This document shows positions 10,737-20,199 of a DNA stretch of 64,000 bases, piece by piece. Within the stretch, counting starts at the first letter, position 1, and each line of letters begins with the position of its first letter. Origin of the DNA: Anolis sagrei (Eukaryota; Chordata; Lepidosauria; Squamata; Anolidae); NCBI RefSeq assembly GCF_037176765.1, contig NC_090023.1, positions 155,227,663-155,291,662 on the forward strand, read 5' to 3'. The position numbers and the translations under genes are program-made. The notes under the pieces are model-generated. The model searched no databases and was not told the DNA's origin. It saw nothing but the letters and a program-made list of their open reading frames with translations.

Positions 10737-11089
10737 CAGGGGCCCTCAAACTATGGCCTGAGGGCCGCATATGGCCCTCCAAGGTCATCTAACAGGCCCT
10801 CACTCAGAGTCAACCTAAATCTGAAATGACTTGAAAGCACACAACAATAACAACAATCCTATCTCATCAGCCAAAAGCAGGTCCATACCAATAAGTTTAT
10901 ATTTATTTAAATTGTTTTTCATTTTAATTATTGTGTTGTTTTTATTTTATTTATTTTTTTGCACTACAGGTAAGATATGTGCAGTGTGCATAGGAATTCA
11001 TTCATTTTTTTCCACAATTATAATCCGGCCCTCCAACAGTTTGAGAGACTTTGACCTGGCCCTCTGTTTAAAAAGTTTGAGGACCCCTG
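10737..11089 (-). mobile_element. hAT element (family B), internally deleted
   Basis: Terminal repeats CAGGGGCCCTCAAACT and AAGTTTGAGGACCCCTG, with an 8-bp duplication CCATAGAG (10729-10736 and 11090-11097). Sister copies are 12420, 16011 and 40987. Confidence 0.85.
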
Positions 11090-11193
11090 CCATAGAGTAT
11101 AGGAGAGGTTACTCCCTTTTATTTGTTCTTTTTATTATCTCTGCACTGATGCAGAGTTTCAAAGGAAAGAATTTTCAAAGGAAAAGAAAGATA

Positions 11194-12314
11194 CAGTGTT
11201 CCTTCACTTATTGTGGCTGTTACTTTCCAGGGTCACCCACAAAAAGTGAAAATCCACTAAGTAGGGACACTATTTATTTACTTTACTTGTATACCACAGT
11301 TTCTCAGCCTAACAGGCGACTCAACGCGGTTTACAACAAAGGTACAACAGTCAACAATATACAATTTAAAACCATAAAAGCATAATACACAATATTGACA
11401 CAACAATAACAACCCAATGCATCTCATGACTAAAATCGTGATCCAGTTTCGTCGTCCATATTACCATTCCTGTAATCATCACATTCATTGCACCGATTAA
11501 CCAAATGCCTGTTCGAACATCCAGGTTTTTAAGTAGCATCTCAAGCTGCCATTGCAAAAGTCCTACTCTCATTTTTGGTGTGTATTCATCCTCTGAGTAT
11601 ATCCTGACACCCTTTTCTTTTTAGGAAGCTTTATGCCTCTCCTGCCTTTCTTTCCATGCACTGGGTTGGTCTCGTGATGTCACGCAGGTCCAGGGGCGGC
11701 TCAACCCATTACGCAAAGTAAGCATTTGCAGTATAGTTGATTTTGCCCAGGGCACTCTTGAGGTGCTCTTGGGGGAAAATAGACCTTGACATATGCAAGT
11801 TGTAGTTACTGGAATGTATAGTTCACCTGCAATCAAAGAGCATTCTGAACTCCACCAATGATGGAATTGAACCAAATATGGCACACAGAACTCCCATGAC
11901 AAACAGAAAACATATATCAGTGATTGGTTGGTGGTTGGGGGGGGGGGATACTGTTTGCTTACCGTTGAAAATACCTAGAGCCGCCTCTGCGTGGGTCCCC
12001 CCTCCTCCCTCAAGACCCACCTGCCATTCACCCCTCTAGACCTGTCCATCATCCTTCCCTTCCTTCTCCCGCTTTCAATCCGGACAGGCTCCCATCTGCA
12101 GAGGAAAGTGAGGAAGAGGGGGAGAAAGAAGAAGGCGAGAAGGAGGAGTTGGGCAAGTGGGGTGAATGCAGGAGGCGGCTTCCCAGGCTGGCATATCCCA
12201 CGATGCACGTGGCAAGGAGAGACGTAGCTCCAGTGTAAATATATACATTACTGTATTTATTGAAAAACCGCGAAACAGCGAGTCCGTGAAAAGTGAAGTA
12301 GTGAGGGAACACTG
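11194..12314. mobile_element. Tc1/mariner-pogo-like DNA transposon, interrupted
   Basis: Starts CAGTGTTCCTTCACTTATTG after TA and ends GTAGTGAGGGAACACTG before TA, so a TA target is duplicated. The interior has been filled by other repeats, including a LINE-like piece about 11270-11410 and the hAT at 11691-11989. No transposase frame remains. Confidence 0.65.
11691..11989. mobile_element. hAT non-autonomous element nested in the pogo-like copy
   Basis: TIRs CAGGGGCGGCTC and GAGCCGCCTCTG. The 8-bp flanks CGCAGGTC and CGTGGGTC agree at six positions. The interior (tggcacacagaactcccatga) resembles the internal module I know from SPIN non-autonomous elements. Confidence 0.65.
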
Positions 12315-12419
12315 TACCTAGTATAGTGTTGGAGGGGAAAATGTTGACAAAGTCCCAAAAATGGAGATACATTGTAGCATCAAAGGAATTGTGTTCTCTA
12401 CTACTTCATCACACTAGAG

Positions 12420-12660
12420 CAGGGGCCATCAAACTTTTTAAACAGAGGGCCAGGTCACGGTCCCTCAAACTGTTGGAGGGCCAGATTATAATGTGAAAAA
12501 AATCATAAATGAATTCCTATGCACACTGCACATATCTTATTTGTAGTGCAAAAAAACACTTTAAAACAATACAATAAATAAAGAACAATTTTAACAGATA
12601 TAAGCTTATTAGTATTTCAATGGGAAGTGTGGGCCTGCTTTTGGATGAAGAGATAGGATT
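12420..12660 (+). mobile_element. hAT element (family B), right end missing
   Basis: Left end CAGGGGCCATCAAACTTTTT and the family's subterminal GGGCCAGGTCACGGTCCCTC. The right end is replaced by a Penelope-like scrap at about 12669-12699. Confidence 0.65.
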
Positions 12661-12699
12661 GTTGTCACCCTACAACCTCTGAGGATGCTTGCCATAGAT

Positions 12700-12990
12700 C
12701 AGTGGTTCTCAACCTTCCTAATGCAGCAACCCCTTAATACAGTTACTCATGTTGTGATGACCCTCAACCATAAAATTATTTTTGTTGCTACTTCAGAACT
12801 GTAATTCTGTTCCTGTTATGAATTGTAATGTAAATATCTTAAATACAGAATGTATTTCATTTACTGGACCAATTTGGCACAAATATCTGATACGCCGACA
12901 TTTGAATGCTGGAGGGGTTGGGGGAGGGTTGATTTTGTCATTTAGGAGATGGGATTTATAGATGGAGATTAGAGGGAGAGAGGAAGAGAG
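12700..12990 (+). mobile_element. SPIN-type hAT transposon copy
   Basis: The 5' end CAGTGGTTCTCAACCTTCCT, followed by an AGCAACCCCTTAATACAGTT block and ACCATAAAATTATTTTTGTT, matches the SPIN (SPace INvader) terminal region as I remember it from the published anole, opossum and bushbaby copies. The right end is not recovered. SPIN is known for repeated horizontal transfer among tetrapods. Confidence 0.75.
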
Positions 12991-13069
12991 TTGCAATTTA
13001 TTAAGAAGTTTAATTTTATCATAAGCATTCAGAAACAGGAGAATTGAAGCTGGGGCTAACAGCGGGAGC

Positions 13070-13160
13070 TCACCTCGCTCTCCAGATTTGAACCTGTGAC
13101 CCGTTAGTAAGTTTAGCAGCTCAGTGGTTTAACCCACTGAGCCACCAGGGGCTCCCAGGT
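13070..13160 (-). mobile_element. tRNA-derived SINE (family S), 5' part only
   Basis: The complement carries TGGTGGCTCAGTGGGTTAAA (A box) and a B-box-like ggttcaaatctgga. Confidence 0.7.
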
Positions 13161-13399
13161 ATAAGTTGGAAATCATTTCAATGTGTTTAACATTTTTATT
13201 CTTAGTGTAAGTTTTCCTGTTGTGTGCAGTTTTGTGCTTGTTTTGATCTGTTTATTTAGTTGATTACTGTAATTTCTTTGAATTTAAAGGGTCGTTTAGA
13301 AAGCTCTTGACTACTGCATTTCAGAGTATTCAGCACCCATTCTATAATTATGGAAATCATCTATGTTTTTGATTTTGATTTTCTTAATATTTTGCTGTA

Positions 13400-13655
13400 T
13401 TGAAAATCATATTCCACTGTTCAGTCCCCTACGAGCTCCTCCCCCACAAATATACCTTTTCAATTGCTATTTCATCCAGAGTTTTATCATTTTATGTCAT
13501 GCAATTGGCCCACCCACTGTATTTGATTTTCCATTATGTTATTTTGTATTGTTTATTTGATTGGTTTATTTATTTTATTGTGATATTATTTTGTTGTTTA
13601 TATTTTATGTTGCTGTAATGTATCGCTGGACTTGGCCTCGTGAGCCAAGCTGGAT
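13400..13655 (+). mobile_element. L2-type LINE 3' UTR remnant
   Basis: T-rich 3' UTR with ggcccacccactgt and ggacttggcctcgtg, as in the L2 ends at 33890-34050 and 50060-50200. Confidence 0.5.
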
Positions 13656-13765
13656 GGCCATCTGTCAGGGGTGATTTGAATGTAATATTCCTGCTTCTTG
13701 GCAGGGGGTTGGACTGGATGGCCCATGAGGTCTCTTCCAACTCTATGATTCTATGATTCTATTCT
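13655..13765 (+). mobile_element. CR1 LINE 3' end
   Basis: Contains ccatctgtcaggggtga, ggttggactggatggccc and the terminal tctatgattctatgattcta repeat that defines CR1 3' ends. Confidence 0.85.
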
Positions 13766-13771
13766 CTTTGG

Positions 13772-14908
13772 GGATTGCCAATATCCGCTGGATAATGGAG
13801 ACAGGCAGGGAGTTTCAGAAAGATATCTATTTCTGCTTCATTGACTATTCTAAAGCCTTTGACTGTGTGGATCATAATAAATTGTGACAACTTCTTGGTG
13901 GGATGGGCATCCCAAGCCACCTTGTCTCTCTCCTGAGGAATCTGTACAAGGACCAAGTAGCAACAGTCAGAACTGACCACGGAACAACAGACTGGTTCAA
14001 GATTGGGAAAGGCGTACGGCAAGGCTGCATATTCTCACCCAACCTTTTTAACTTGTATGCAGAACACATCATGCGATGTGCGGGGCTTGATGAATACAAA
14101 TCTGGGGTGAAAATTGCTGGAAGAAACATTAACAACCTCAGATATGCAGACGACACCACTCTGATGGCCGAAAGCGAGGAGGAGCTGAGGAGCCTTCTAA
14201 TCAAGGTGAAAGTAGAAAGCGCAAAAGCTGAGTTGCAGCTAAACATCAAAAAAACCAATATTATGGCAACAAGAATGATTGACAACTGGGAAATAGAGGG
14301 AGAAAACGTAGAGGCCGTGACAGACTTTGTATTTCTAGGTGCAAAGATTACTGCAGATGCAGACTGTGGCCAGGAAATCAGAAGACGCTTACTTCTTGGG
14401 AGGAGAGCAATGTCCAGTCTCGATAAAATAGTAAAGAGTAGAGACATCACACTGGCAACAAAGATCCGCCTAGTCAAAGCCATGGTATTCCCTACGGATG
14501 TGAGAGCTGGACCTTAGGGAAGGCTGAGCAAAGGAAGATAGATGCTTTTGAGCTGTGGTGTTGGAGGAAAGTTCTGAGAGTGCCTTGGACTGCGAGAAGA
14601 TCCAACCAGTCCATCCTCCAGGAAATAAAGCCCAACTGCTCATTGGAGGGAAGGATACTAGAGACAAAGTTGAAGTACTTTGGCCACATCATGAGGAGAC
14701 AGCAAAGCCTAGAGAAGACAATTATGCTGGGGAATGTAGAAGGTAAAAGTAAGAGGGGCCGACGAAGGGCAAGATGGATGGATGCCATCCTTGAAGTGAC
14801 TGGACTGACCTTGAAGGAGCTGGGGGTGGTGACGGCCGACAGGGAGCTCTGGCGTGGACTGGTCCATGAGGTCACGAAGAGTCGGAGACGACTGAACGAA
14901 TGAACAAC
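13772..14908 (+). mobile_element. BovB (RTE) LINE, copy A
   Basis: A 5'-truncated copy. A 204-codon frame (13903-14517) covers the reverse-transcriptase palm with KGVRQGCIFSPNLFNLYAEH and the catalytic RYADDTTLM. An in-frame stop precedes it (TGA at 13885), and a short deletion after CCCTA near 14493 breaks the frame relative to copy B. The 3' end is the BovB tail gtcggagacgactgaacg. After the tail come an L2-like scrap and the segment 14937-15029, also found after copy D. Confidence 0.9.
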
Positions 14909-15190
14909 AATGGTGTTCATTCGTTCAGAGTATAAATAAAGTGGTGGCAGAGTATAAATAAAGTCTATAATATGATGAGTCCATAGCAGACAAGATCACA
15001 CTGCTGGCTGTGGTATTGGATCACACATCGGACACTTCCCAAGTGTCTAGGACTATGTGATGTATCAGCGAATAATGCATATAGATCCCAGTATGGTGGC
15101 CTTCTGCAGCTCACAGATGATAATTTTGTCAGCACTGATTGTGTTTAAGTGCAGGCCAAGGTCTTTAGGCACTGCACCCAGTGCATAGAA
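14909..15190. repeat. Segment shared with BovB copy D, continuing into another repeat
   Basis: From gtggcagagtataaataaag to ggtattggatcac (about 14943-15026) the sequence is the same as 60502-60582. Here it continues into atcggacacttcccaagtgt and ggtctttaggcactgcaccc, an unclassified repeat. Confidence 0.6.
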
Positions 15191-15408
15191 TTATTATTAT
15201 TAGTTTCTCTTTCTTCCTTAATCATTTTAATTCTGTGTTATTTCTTGTTAGCAATTAGATGTCAACAATATGTTTCAAACCGTTGACATTCCTTCTAGTT
15301 TTAATGTTTCCTTCCTCTGAGTCGAACCCTGGTTTCCATGTGATGTTTGCACACAAACTAAGGCGCTACTTTCAAAGAGGCGGAGTCCTGAGTAAGTGCA
15401 TAAGGTTT

Positions 15409-15476
15409 ATGGACTTCAGCTCCCAGAATCCCTGAATACTGCCCAAAGCGGCTGAGGCTTCTGGGAGATGAAGTTC
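15409..15476. mobile_element. hAT-like MITE (family C) beside the promoter
   Basis: TGGACTTCAGCTCCCAGAAT is complemented by TTCTGGGAGATGAAGTTC. It lies just on the DYDC1 side of the palindromic promoter. Confidence 0.55.
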
Positions 15477-15509
15477 TACGCTCGTGTAGGCCTAGCTGTA
15501 GGGCGTTGC

Positions 15510-15721
15510 AGCGTAAGCCAATCAGATCGTGGCAGGTTCCCTCGCTCATTCAGGAAGCCGCGGCCTTTGTGACGTCGCTTGCCAGCGGGTGCTATGGTTA
15601 TGCGTTCGGTTGCCCGGCAACGGCAACGCATAGCCATAGCACCAGCTAGCACGTGACATAACAAAGACTACGGTTTCCTGAAAGGACGAGGGAGCCTGCC
15701 ATGATCTGATTGGCTTACGCT
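15510..15721. promoter_or_regulatory. Palindromic bidirectional promoter of DYDC1/DYDC2
   Basis: The 212-bp block is an imperfect inverted repeat: the complement of 15510-15615 aligns without gaps to 15616-15721, about 84 of 106 positions by my count. The outer 11 bases are identical (TGGCTTACGCT), and each arm holds a CCAAT/ATTGG box near its outer end (15518-15522 and 15709-15713). A CRE-like TGACGTC is at 15570-15576, and a CACGTG E-box at 15650-15655. Outward transcription from each arm would give the two paralogues. Start sites are inferred to lie just outside the arms. Confidence 0.8.
15609..15621. promoter_or_regulatory. RFX X-box at centre of the palindrome
   Basis: GTTGCCCGGCAAC is a perfect inverted pair of RFX half-sites (GTTGCC / GGCAAC) with a one-base spacer. 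RFX factors drive ciliary and spermatogenic genes, which suits DYDC1/DYDC2. Confidence 0.75.
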
Positions 15722-15781
15722 AGTCTGTGTCCTTACGCGCCATTGCAGCTCTTTCGCTGGGAAGCCACAGATCGCTGACTG
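15722..15781 (+). other. DYDC2: Putative non-coding exon 1 of DYDC2
   Basis: A GTGAGG donor at 15782 follows gctgactg. DYDC2 translation starts one base after an acceptor at 18203, so a non-coding first exon is required; this is the nearest good donor downstream of the promoter. The 5' limit is a guess. Confidence 0.45.
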
Positions 15782-15872
15782 GTGAGGAATCCATCTGCCT
15801 CTTAGTCCCAGTCAATGCGCTCAGCCAGGGCAGAGGTAACAGGGCCTAGAAGAAGGGAACACGGGTTTGGTT

Positions 15873-15998
15873 CAGTGTTTCTCCAACTCTGGTCCTCCAG
15901 GTGTTTTGGACTTCAGCTCCCAGAATCCCCCATTATTGGCTGAGGAAGCTGGGGCTTCTGGGAGTTGAAGTCCAAAAACCTGGAAGATTAGAATGTTG
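15873..15998. mobile_element. hAT-like MITE (family C)
   Basis: Starts CAGTGTTTCTCCAACTCTGG; halves ttggacttcagctcccaga and ctgggagttgaagtccaa are complementary. Confidence 0.6.
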
Positions 15999-16010
15999 CA
16001 CTCACTAAAC

Positions 16011-16468
16011 CAGGGGTCCTCAAACTTTTTAAACAGAGGGCCAGGTCACAGTCCCTCAGACTGTTGGAGGGCCGGATTATAATTTGGAAAAAAAAAAGGA
16101 ATGAATTCCTATGCACACTGCAAAAAAAAAAAAAAAACCACTTAAAAACAATACAACAATTAAAATGAAGAATAATTTTAACAAGTATAAACTTATTAGT
16201 ATTTCAATGGGAAGTGTGACCCTGCTTTTGGCTGATGAGATAGGATTGCTATTATTGTTCTGTATTTTCAAGTCAGTGTTTTCAATCCTATCTCATCTGA
16301 GATGACTTAAAAACACACAACAGCAATCCTATCTCATCAGCCATTGAATTGCTGTTGTTGTTGTGTGTTTTCAAGTCATTTCAGACTTAGGTTGACCCTG
16401 AATGAGGGCCGGGTAAATGACTTTGGAGGGCTGTATCTGGCCCCCGGGCCTTAGTTTGAAGACCCCTG
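16011..16468 (+). mobile_element. hAT element (family B)
   Basis: Ends CAGGGGTCCTCAAACTTTTT and TTTGAAGACCCCTG, with an exact 8-bp duplication CACTAAAC (16003-16010, 16469-16476). Confidence 0.85.
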
Positions 16469-16475
16469 CACTAAA

Positions 16476-16584
16476 CAGTGGGAAAGGTTTGAGCCTTCTG
16501 ATTTTGGGACTTCAACTCCCAGAAGCCCCAACTAGCTTGACCAATGACCAAACTTTTGTGGGGAACCAAAGGTTGGAAACCACT
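16476..16584. mobile_element. hAT-like MITE (family C)
   Basis: Starts CAGTGGGAAAGGTTTGAGCC and ends GGTTGGAAACCACTG; adjoins the family B copy on its left. Confidence 0.55.
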
Positions 16585-16669
16585 GCCTTCAGAGAAGCAA
16601 TAACACTATGTAACAAAAATGGGAAAAACAATCTGTTCTTGGTTTGAAAGTGTCATTTCTTGTTTAATT

Positions 16670-17400
16670 GTGTGGTTCTTACTTTGAAAGTAGTCGTTAT
16701 ACCCCAGAAAATTCGTTTTTGTGGCTGCCACAAACTAGGTTGAATTGGGTGAGACTGGACGAGATATTCAAGTCCCATCATCAATGGTCCGCCATCCTCC
16801 AAACTGTAGTAGGATGTAGAGTGGGTCATGGGGCTCTGTGTGCCAAGTTTGGTCTTTATCGGTCTTTGTTGGGGGCCACAGTGGTCAGTGGAAACGGAAG
16901 GGTTTGAAAGTACTACAAATCCCATTATCCATTGTCCCTCCTCCTCCAAACCTCACCAGGATGTAAAGGGGGTCATGGGGGCTCTGTGTGCCAAGATCAG
17001 CCATTGGATGAGGGTCTCAGCGGTGTTGGGAAGTGAGTGGAGGTACTTCAAGTCCCATCATCCGTGGTCCATCCCTCTCCAATCTGCAGTAGGCAGTAGA
17101 GTGGGTCATGGGGGTTCTGTGTGCCAAGTTTTGTCTTTATCGGTCTTTGTTGGGGGCCACAGTGGTCTGTGGGAACCTCACCAGGATGTAAAGGTGGTCA
17201 TGGAGGCTCTGTGCACCAAGTTTGGTCTTGATCAGTCATTGGATGAGAGTCTCAGTGGTCTCAGAAAGTGAGTGAAGGTACTGCAAGTCCCATCATGCAT
17301 AGTCCGTCCTCCTCCTAACCACACCAGAATGTTGAGTTGGCCATGGGGGCTCTCTCTGCCAAGTTCGGACTTCATCTGTCATTGCATGAGGATATGTAAA
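16670..17400. repeat. Interspersed repeat with about four internal units
   Basis: The phrase gtcatgggg(g)ctctgtgtgccaag recurs at about 16826, 16972, 17106 and 17200, each beside a cagtggtc word and a catcatc-rich stretch. It resembles the internal tandem module of hAT non-autonomous families; relatives are at 51130-51725 and 55036-55440. Confidence 0.5.
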
Positions 17401-17620
17401 TTGTTCCACAGTGGCAACCAATCAGATAGCTGCCACAGCCTCAGGCCTTTACCGCTCCGCTCCTCTCTCTGTCTCTCTTGGAATATTTGGGTTGCCAATC
17501 AGGGACAATATGCAAACTGTACCACAGTGGCAGCCAATCAGAATGCTGCCACATACACCTCCCGTCCTCCACATACAAACACTGACTTTTATTATATACA
17601 TAGAGAGAGAGAGAGAGAGA

Positions 17621-17990
17621 TTGTGTCAGGGATGACTTGAGAAACTGCAAGATGCTTCTGATGGGAGAGAATTGGCTGTCTGCTAGGACCTTGCCCAGGG
17701 GATGCTTGGGGGTTTTACCATCCTGTAGGAAGCTTTTCTCATGTCCCCACATGTGAAGCTGGAGCTGACATATGGGAGCTCACCCTGCTGACCTTGTGGT
17801 CAGCAGTTCAGCTGGCACAAGGGTTTAACCCAGTAGTTCTTAACCTGTGGGTCCCCAGATCTATTGGCCTTCAACTCTCAGAAATCCTAATAGCTGGTAA
17901 ACTGGCTGGGATTTCCAGGAGTCGTAGGCCAAAATACCTGGGGACCCACAGGTTGGGAACCACTGGTTTAACCCACTGCGCCACTAGGGT
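17621..17990 (-). mobile_element. tRNA-derived SINE (family S) with nested MITE
   Basis: A (GA)n run abuts its 3' side at 17600. The A-box end (tggcgcagtgggttaaacc, complement) is split from the body by the hAT MITE at 17831-17965. Confidence 0.75.
17831..17965. mobile_element. hAT MITE (family A) nested in the SINE
   Basis: 8-bp duplication GTTTAACC (17823-17830 and 17966-17973), taken from the SINE itself. Confidence 0.85.
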
Positions 17991-18204
17991 GGGGGTTGGG
18001 GCTCCAAAATGTAATCAATGTTCATCGCAGCTTTATCACTGAATTGAATAAAAATGTGCAAAGACAATACATAAAGAATTCTCATTTTAGCCCAGATTCT
18101 TGCTCAGGAAGAAACTTTCAAAGATATCAGTTTATGATTATAATAGCAAAATGTGTAGTAAGAGATAAGTCTGTGCTTAATATCAATGCAGAATTTTGTA
18201 CAGA

Positions 18205-18357
18205 ATGGGAACAGATGTCGAATACCTCAAGAAATGTATGGGAAAGTGCTTGACTGCGGGACTTGCTGAGGTGGCAGACCGCCAGCCGGAGGATCCAATC
18301 AATTTCCTGGCACACTGGCTTTACAGCTACAAAGAAAGAAGAAATGACGAAGAAAAG
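18205..18357 (+). CDS. DYDC2: DYDC2 first coding exon, DPY30 domain
   Basis: An acceptor GTACAG lies one base before the ATG; a GTGACA donor follows. The 51 residues MGTDVEYLKKCMGKCLTAGL through SYKERRNDEEK are the DPY30 motif, closely matching the DYDC1 exon at 6661-6809 (shared YLKKCxGKCLxxGLAEVAxR, PxDPIxxLAHWxYxYK). The role is dimerisation and docking; the family's molecular job is poorly defined. The gene is divergent from DYDC1 and shares its palindromic promoter. Assigned DYDC2 from position and from the acidic, non-coiled C-terminus in the last exon. Confidence 0.88.
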
Positions 18358-18462
18358 GTGACACAGATCTTTCCTTAAAAAAAAAAAAGCCAATATTTAA
18401 AAAGCCAGTCTTAATGTGGCAGAGTTTCAATTCATCTCCTCCTGTGTGTTGGGTTTTTCTAG

Positions 18463-18585
18463 ATGAAGATAGAGAGAGCCCAGCTGGAATGTGAATATGA
18501 GGATGCCGTTGAAGAATTGGAGAGGAGAGAAAAACTAAAAGCAGAAGAACTCCTAGTTGCCCAAAAATTTGAAAAAGAACAGACG
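18463..18585 (+). CDS. DYDC2: DYDC2 coding exon 2
   Basis: Bounded by TTTCTAG and a weak GTCTGA donor. 123 bp, phase 0, 41 residues from MKIERAQLECEYEDAVEELE to KFEKEQT, a charged helical segment. Same length and phase as the matching DYDC1 exon. Confidence 0.82.
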
Positions 18586-18691
18586 GTCTGAATCTTTTAT
18601 GTTTGCGTTAAACCTTTTCTTTTCATACCAATATTTATTTGACCACTGAAACAGCTGAGTTAACCTCCAGGGTGGATCAAGTGCCATATAT

Positions 18692-19634
18692 GAGGGTTGA
18701 ATGAAAAGTAATGTCTCCACCTTCGTTACTTGGATTTGGATGGGAACATTTTAATAAATCAAACACAGAAATAATCCTTACGATGTGCTCTTTAACTACC
18801 ACTATTCACTTTTCCACATAATCACCAGACAATGGGATACATTTCTGCCAAATGAACAAGTTTTCTGAAGCCGTCACAGAAGAAGTCAACACTGTTTATG
18901 CAACCAGTGTCTCATAGTTCTCTCAACGTCTTCATCAGAAGCATAATGATGTCCCCGCAGATGTTCTTTCATTATCGGGAACAGATGGAAGTCAGACAGT
19001 GCTGAATCTGGACTGTATGGAGGATGTCGTATGGGAATGAGATCCAGTCTCTGAAGTTTCAAGTCTGTGCGCTTTCATTTTAGTCAACAGCATCCTGGGT
19101 ACCCACTGTACACAGATCTTCCGATAGTCAACCAAAGCAATAATGTGGCCCACACCAAACATCCTTGTGAAATGCCAATTATGCTTGAAATTTCTCTCTG
19201 AGTGATACGAATCAATCTGTCAACCTTTTGCTTGTGAAACTCAGTGGTTGCTGACACAGGATGTCCAATTCTTTGTCATGCAAGTCAGATGTTCCTACCT
19301 CAACATCTTTAAACTTACTCACCCAACGGCACACAATACTCACATCAACACAATCACCATAAATAGCTTGCATTCTCTGATTAATCTCCTTTGGGGTGAC
19401 ACCTACTTCTGTCAAGAATTCAATGACACACGTTGCTTAAGTCATATTGACCGACCGTCTGCACAGGGTTCTATACTTCGCACTTTAGCAACACAACCAT
19501 TCAATGCTAAGGCTTCCTGCCAAAATGGAACTATAGAGGAGAGTAAACTGAACAAGCCAGTACCTGCCAAATACCAATATTGCCATCTGTTGAGGAGTTA
19601 CGAAGGTGGAGACATTACTTTTCTTTCAACCCTC
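18692..19634 (-). mobile_element. mariner-like DNA transposon, internally deleted
   Basis: Inverted ends GAGGGTTGAATGAAAAGTAA / its complement with tttctttcaaccctc at the right. The minus strand has a transposase N-terminal piece VTPKEINQRMQAIYGDCVDV with a following HTH-like SIVCRWVSKFKDVEVG. About 0.94 kb against a usual 1.3 kb. It lies in DYDC2 intron 2. A (GT)n-(CA)n microsatellite adjoins it at 19635-19672. Confidence 0.75.
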
Positions 19635-19842
19635 GTGTGTGTGTGTGTGTGCACATACACACACACAAATATTTCCACTCTTATTTGTGGTCACTGAGTT
19701 TTGAGCCAAATACTTGAGATGCCATTTTAGTAAGTCATTTTGTTAATTAAATTATAGTGTTTATTTTATAAAGAACAATCAGAAAATAATACAGAAATAT
19801 TAACTGAGGAAGCAACTTCAGATGAAAGCATTGGAACAAACC

Positions 19843-19905
19843 TTGCTAAGAAAACCCTATGATAGGTTTGCCTTAGGGATACCATAAGTTATAAATTACT
19901 CAAAG
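19843..19905 (+). mobile_element. MIR-like SINE fragment
   Basis: aaaaccctatgataggtttgcc and cttagggataccataagtt are the complement of the words at 7501-7590. Confidence 0.45.
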
Positions 19906-20016
19906 GCATAGCAAAAGCAGTGGTGCATCATATCAGTAAACCTGTTGAAAATGGAAAGCAATAATGAACAGTATTCATGAAGGATTTAAGCTGTATTATA
20001 TGGCAGTGTAGACTCA

Positions 20017-20193
20017 GGGCCCTACCGCACAGCCATATAACCTAGAATATCAAGGCAGATAATCAATAATATCTTATTTGAATTGGGTTATCTGAGTCCA
20101 CACTGCCATATAATCATATTATCCAGTTCAAAGAAGATAATGTGGATTATTTGATCTGATAATCTGGATTATATGGCAGTGTAGAAGGGGGTC
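20017..20193. mobile_element. Palindromic MITE (family D)
   Basis: Complementary halves around a (C)AGATAATC core; flanks TCA and TAA. Confidence 0.6.
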
Positions 20194-20199
20194 TAAGAA

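Noticed and set aside
10831-11385. A 184-codon plus-strand frame
   Set aside because: It crosses the family B hAT and the left end of the pogo-like element; no domain or splice support.
13872-14483. A 203-codon minus-strand frame, repeated at 24836-25447
   Set aside because: It is antisense to the BovB reverse transcriptase in both places; the openness is a by-product of BovB codon use.
17440-17640. Short plus-strand frames with a GA-rich end
   Set aside because: They read through an interspersed repeat and a (GA)n microsatellite.
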